NCBI GenBank assembly: GCA_028285415.1
Contig: JANQPF010000001.1
Location: 124,001 to 188,000 of the forward strand
DNA from: Pseudomonadales bacterium
GTDB taxonomy: Bacteria; Pseudomonadota; Gammaproteobacteria; Pseudomonadales; Azotimanducaceae
Direction of reading: 5' to 3'
Length of the DNA stretch: 64,000 nucleotides
Below are positions 63,581 to 64,000 of this stretch, piece after piece. Every line of letters starts with the position of its first letter. Positions within the stretch are counted from its first letter, which is position 1. The position numbers were made by a program, and so were the translations under genes. Under the pieces are notes generated by a model. It was not told the DNA's origin. It did no database searches and saw only the letters and a list, made by a program, of their open reading frames with translations.

Positions 63581-64000
63581 CTTTTATCGGCGTAGCGGCG
63601 GCTCTCATCCGCTGTTACCACCGGCAACTCGCTACTTTCGACAACAGGCTTCCCCATCCGTGCCGTCGAACAGCGTTCCTTCTTATCGTTTTGCCTTCGT
63701 CTGCTTACTCAGCCTTCTTGCGTTCCGGTGTTCTGCCTTCCCGACGCGCAGGTCAACGACCGCGCTTGCTAAGCTATCACGAGTGCCCCGCGAAATCTTT
63801 GACAAAAAGATGACGATGTTGCGGCCGGTCGTGATATTGCATCTACCCTCAAAGGGTAAACTTAAGTTGCTGATTTTAAAAGACTTGCTCTTCTACTTCT
63901 AACACAATTGCGTGATCGGGGTCACTGCCGGGGTAGGGGGTTTGTAGCAACTTGGTGAATAACTTCGTAATTCCGATTCTGGCGAAACCGTTTTTCTGCA
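63581..64000. other. Upstream region of gspC, no recognised gene
   Basis: These 420 bases hold no credible ORF on either strand. The half nearest gspC has ordinary composition; from about 63790 it becomes A+T-rich, with TTGACA on the plus strand at 63799-63804 (no matching -10) and a 6-bp inverted repeat TACCCT/AGGGTA at 63844-63858. It probably contains promoters for gspC and for a gene beyond the window; I could not place them with confidence. Confidence 0.5.

Noticed and set aside
63781-63860. Plus-strand promoter with perfect TTGACA at 63799
   Set aside because: The region 16-18 bp downstream reads GC-rich (CGGCCG), with nothing like a -10 box.
63225-63902. 225-codon plus-strand ORF over gspC and beyond
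   Set aside because: It is antisense to gspC for half its length and has low-complexity Ser/Arg/Leu composition without motif.

Overview
The window is a dense (about 62% G+C), core-genome stretch of a gammaproteobacterial chromosome. Gene order is the strongest clue to origin. Blocks such as bamB-der, xseA|guaB-guaA-tadA-purL, corB-ypjD|ffh-rpsP-rimM-trmD-rplS, xerD-dsbC-hom-recJ, prfB-lysS, nadB|rpoE-rseA-rseB-rseC-mucD-lepA-lepB-DUF4845-rnc-era-recO and rlmD-relA follow the order I know from Pseudomonas and, in part, E. coli. Sequence details (IPMS of the long yeast/actinobacterial class, short YgfZ, very short RseC, leucine degradation/valine degradation genes beside lysS-ung) suggest a non-enteric lineage; I cannot name the genus. 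No mobile element, CRISPR array, rRNA or tRNA gene was recognised.

Layout. 1-5 kb: tail of a YfgM-like protein, BamB, GTPase Der, then on the minus strand exonuclease VII large subunit and an M23 peptidase. 5-15.4 kb: purine synthesis (guaB, guaA, purL, purT) mixed with tadA, a Nudix hydrolase, a DUF3135 protein and a gamma-carbonic-anhydrase-like protein. 15.4-17.3 kb: a 25-codon leucine-rich leader ORF (10 Leu) behind a good sigma70 promoter, then leuA. 17.4-23 kb: corB/ypjD on the minus strand and the SRP/ribosome operon ffh-rpsP-rimM-trmD-rplS. 23.0-23.5 kb: a gene-free interval with several strong inverted repeats. 23.5-31.4 kb: xerD, dsbC, hom (without thrC), recJ, ADP-heptose/LPS genes and a radical SAM protein of unknown substrate.

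31.5-40 kb: prfB with its programmed +1 frameshift, lysS, ung, three valine-catabolic genes (enoyl-CoA hydratase, 3-hydroxyisobutyryl-CoA hydrolase, 3-hydroxyisobutyrate dehydrogenase), an HDOD protein, ygfZ, sdhE and ygfX. 40-51.5 kb: nadB facing the envelope-stress operon rpoE-rseA-rseB-rseC-mucD, then lepA-lepB-DUF4845-rnc-era-recO. 51.5-63.6 kb: rlmD, relA, adk, moeA, tsaB, a small protein, rsmJ, and the minus-strand set gspC-gspD-plsB. 63.6-64 kb has no recognisable gene.

What is most worth a second look: the leu leader region (no U-tract terminator, and a predicted start site only a few bases before the leader ATG), the structured interval after rplS, the radical SAM protein next to heptose genes, a 43-codon ORF with 4-residue repeats fused stop-to-start to rpoE, a truncated RseC, the head-to-head overlap of moeA and tsaB, and convergent gene pairs whose coding ends overlap in five of nine cases. 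I found no frankly new multi-gene system; most of the window is conserved housekeeping DNA.
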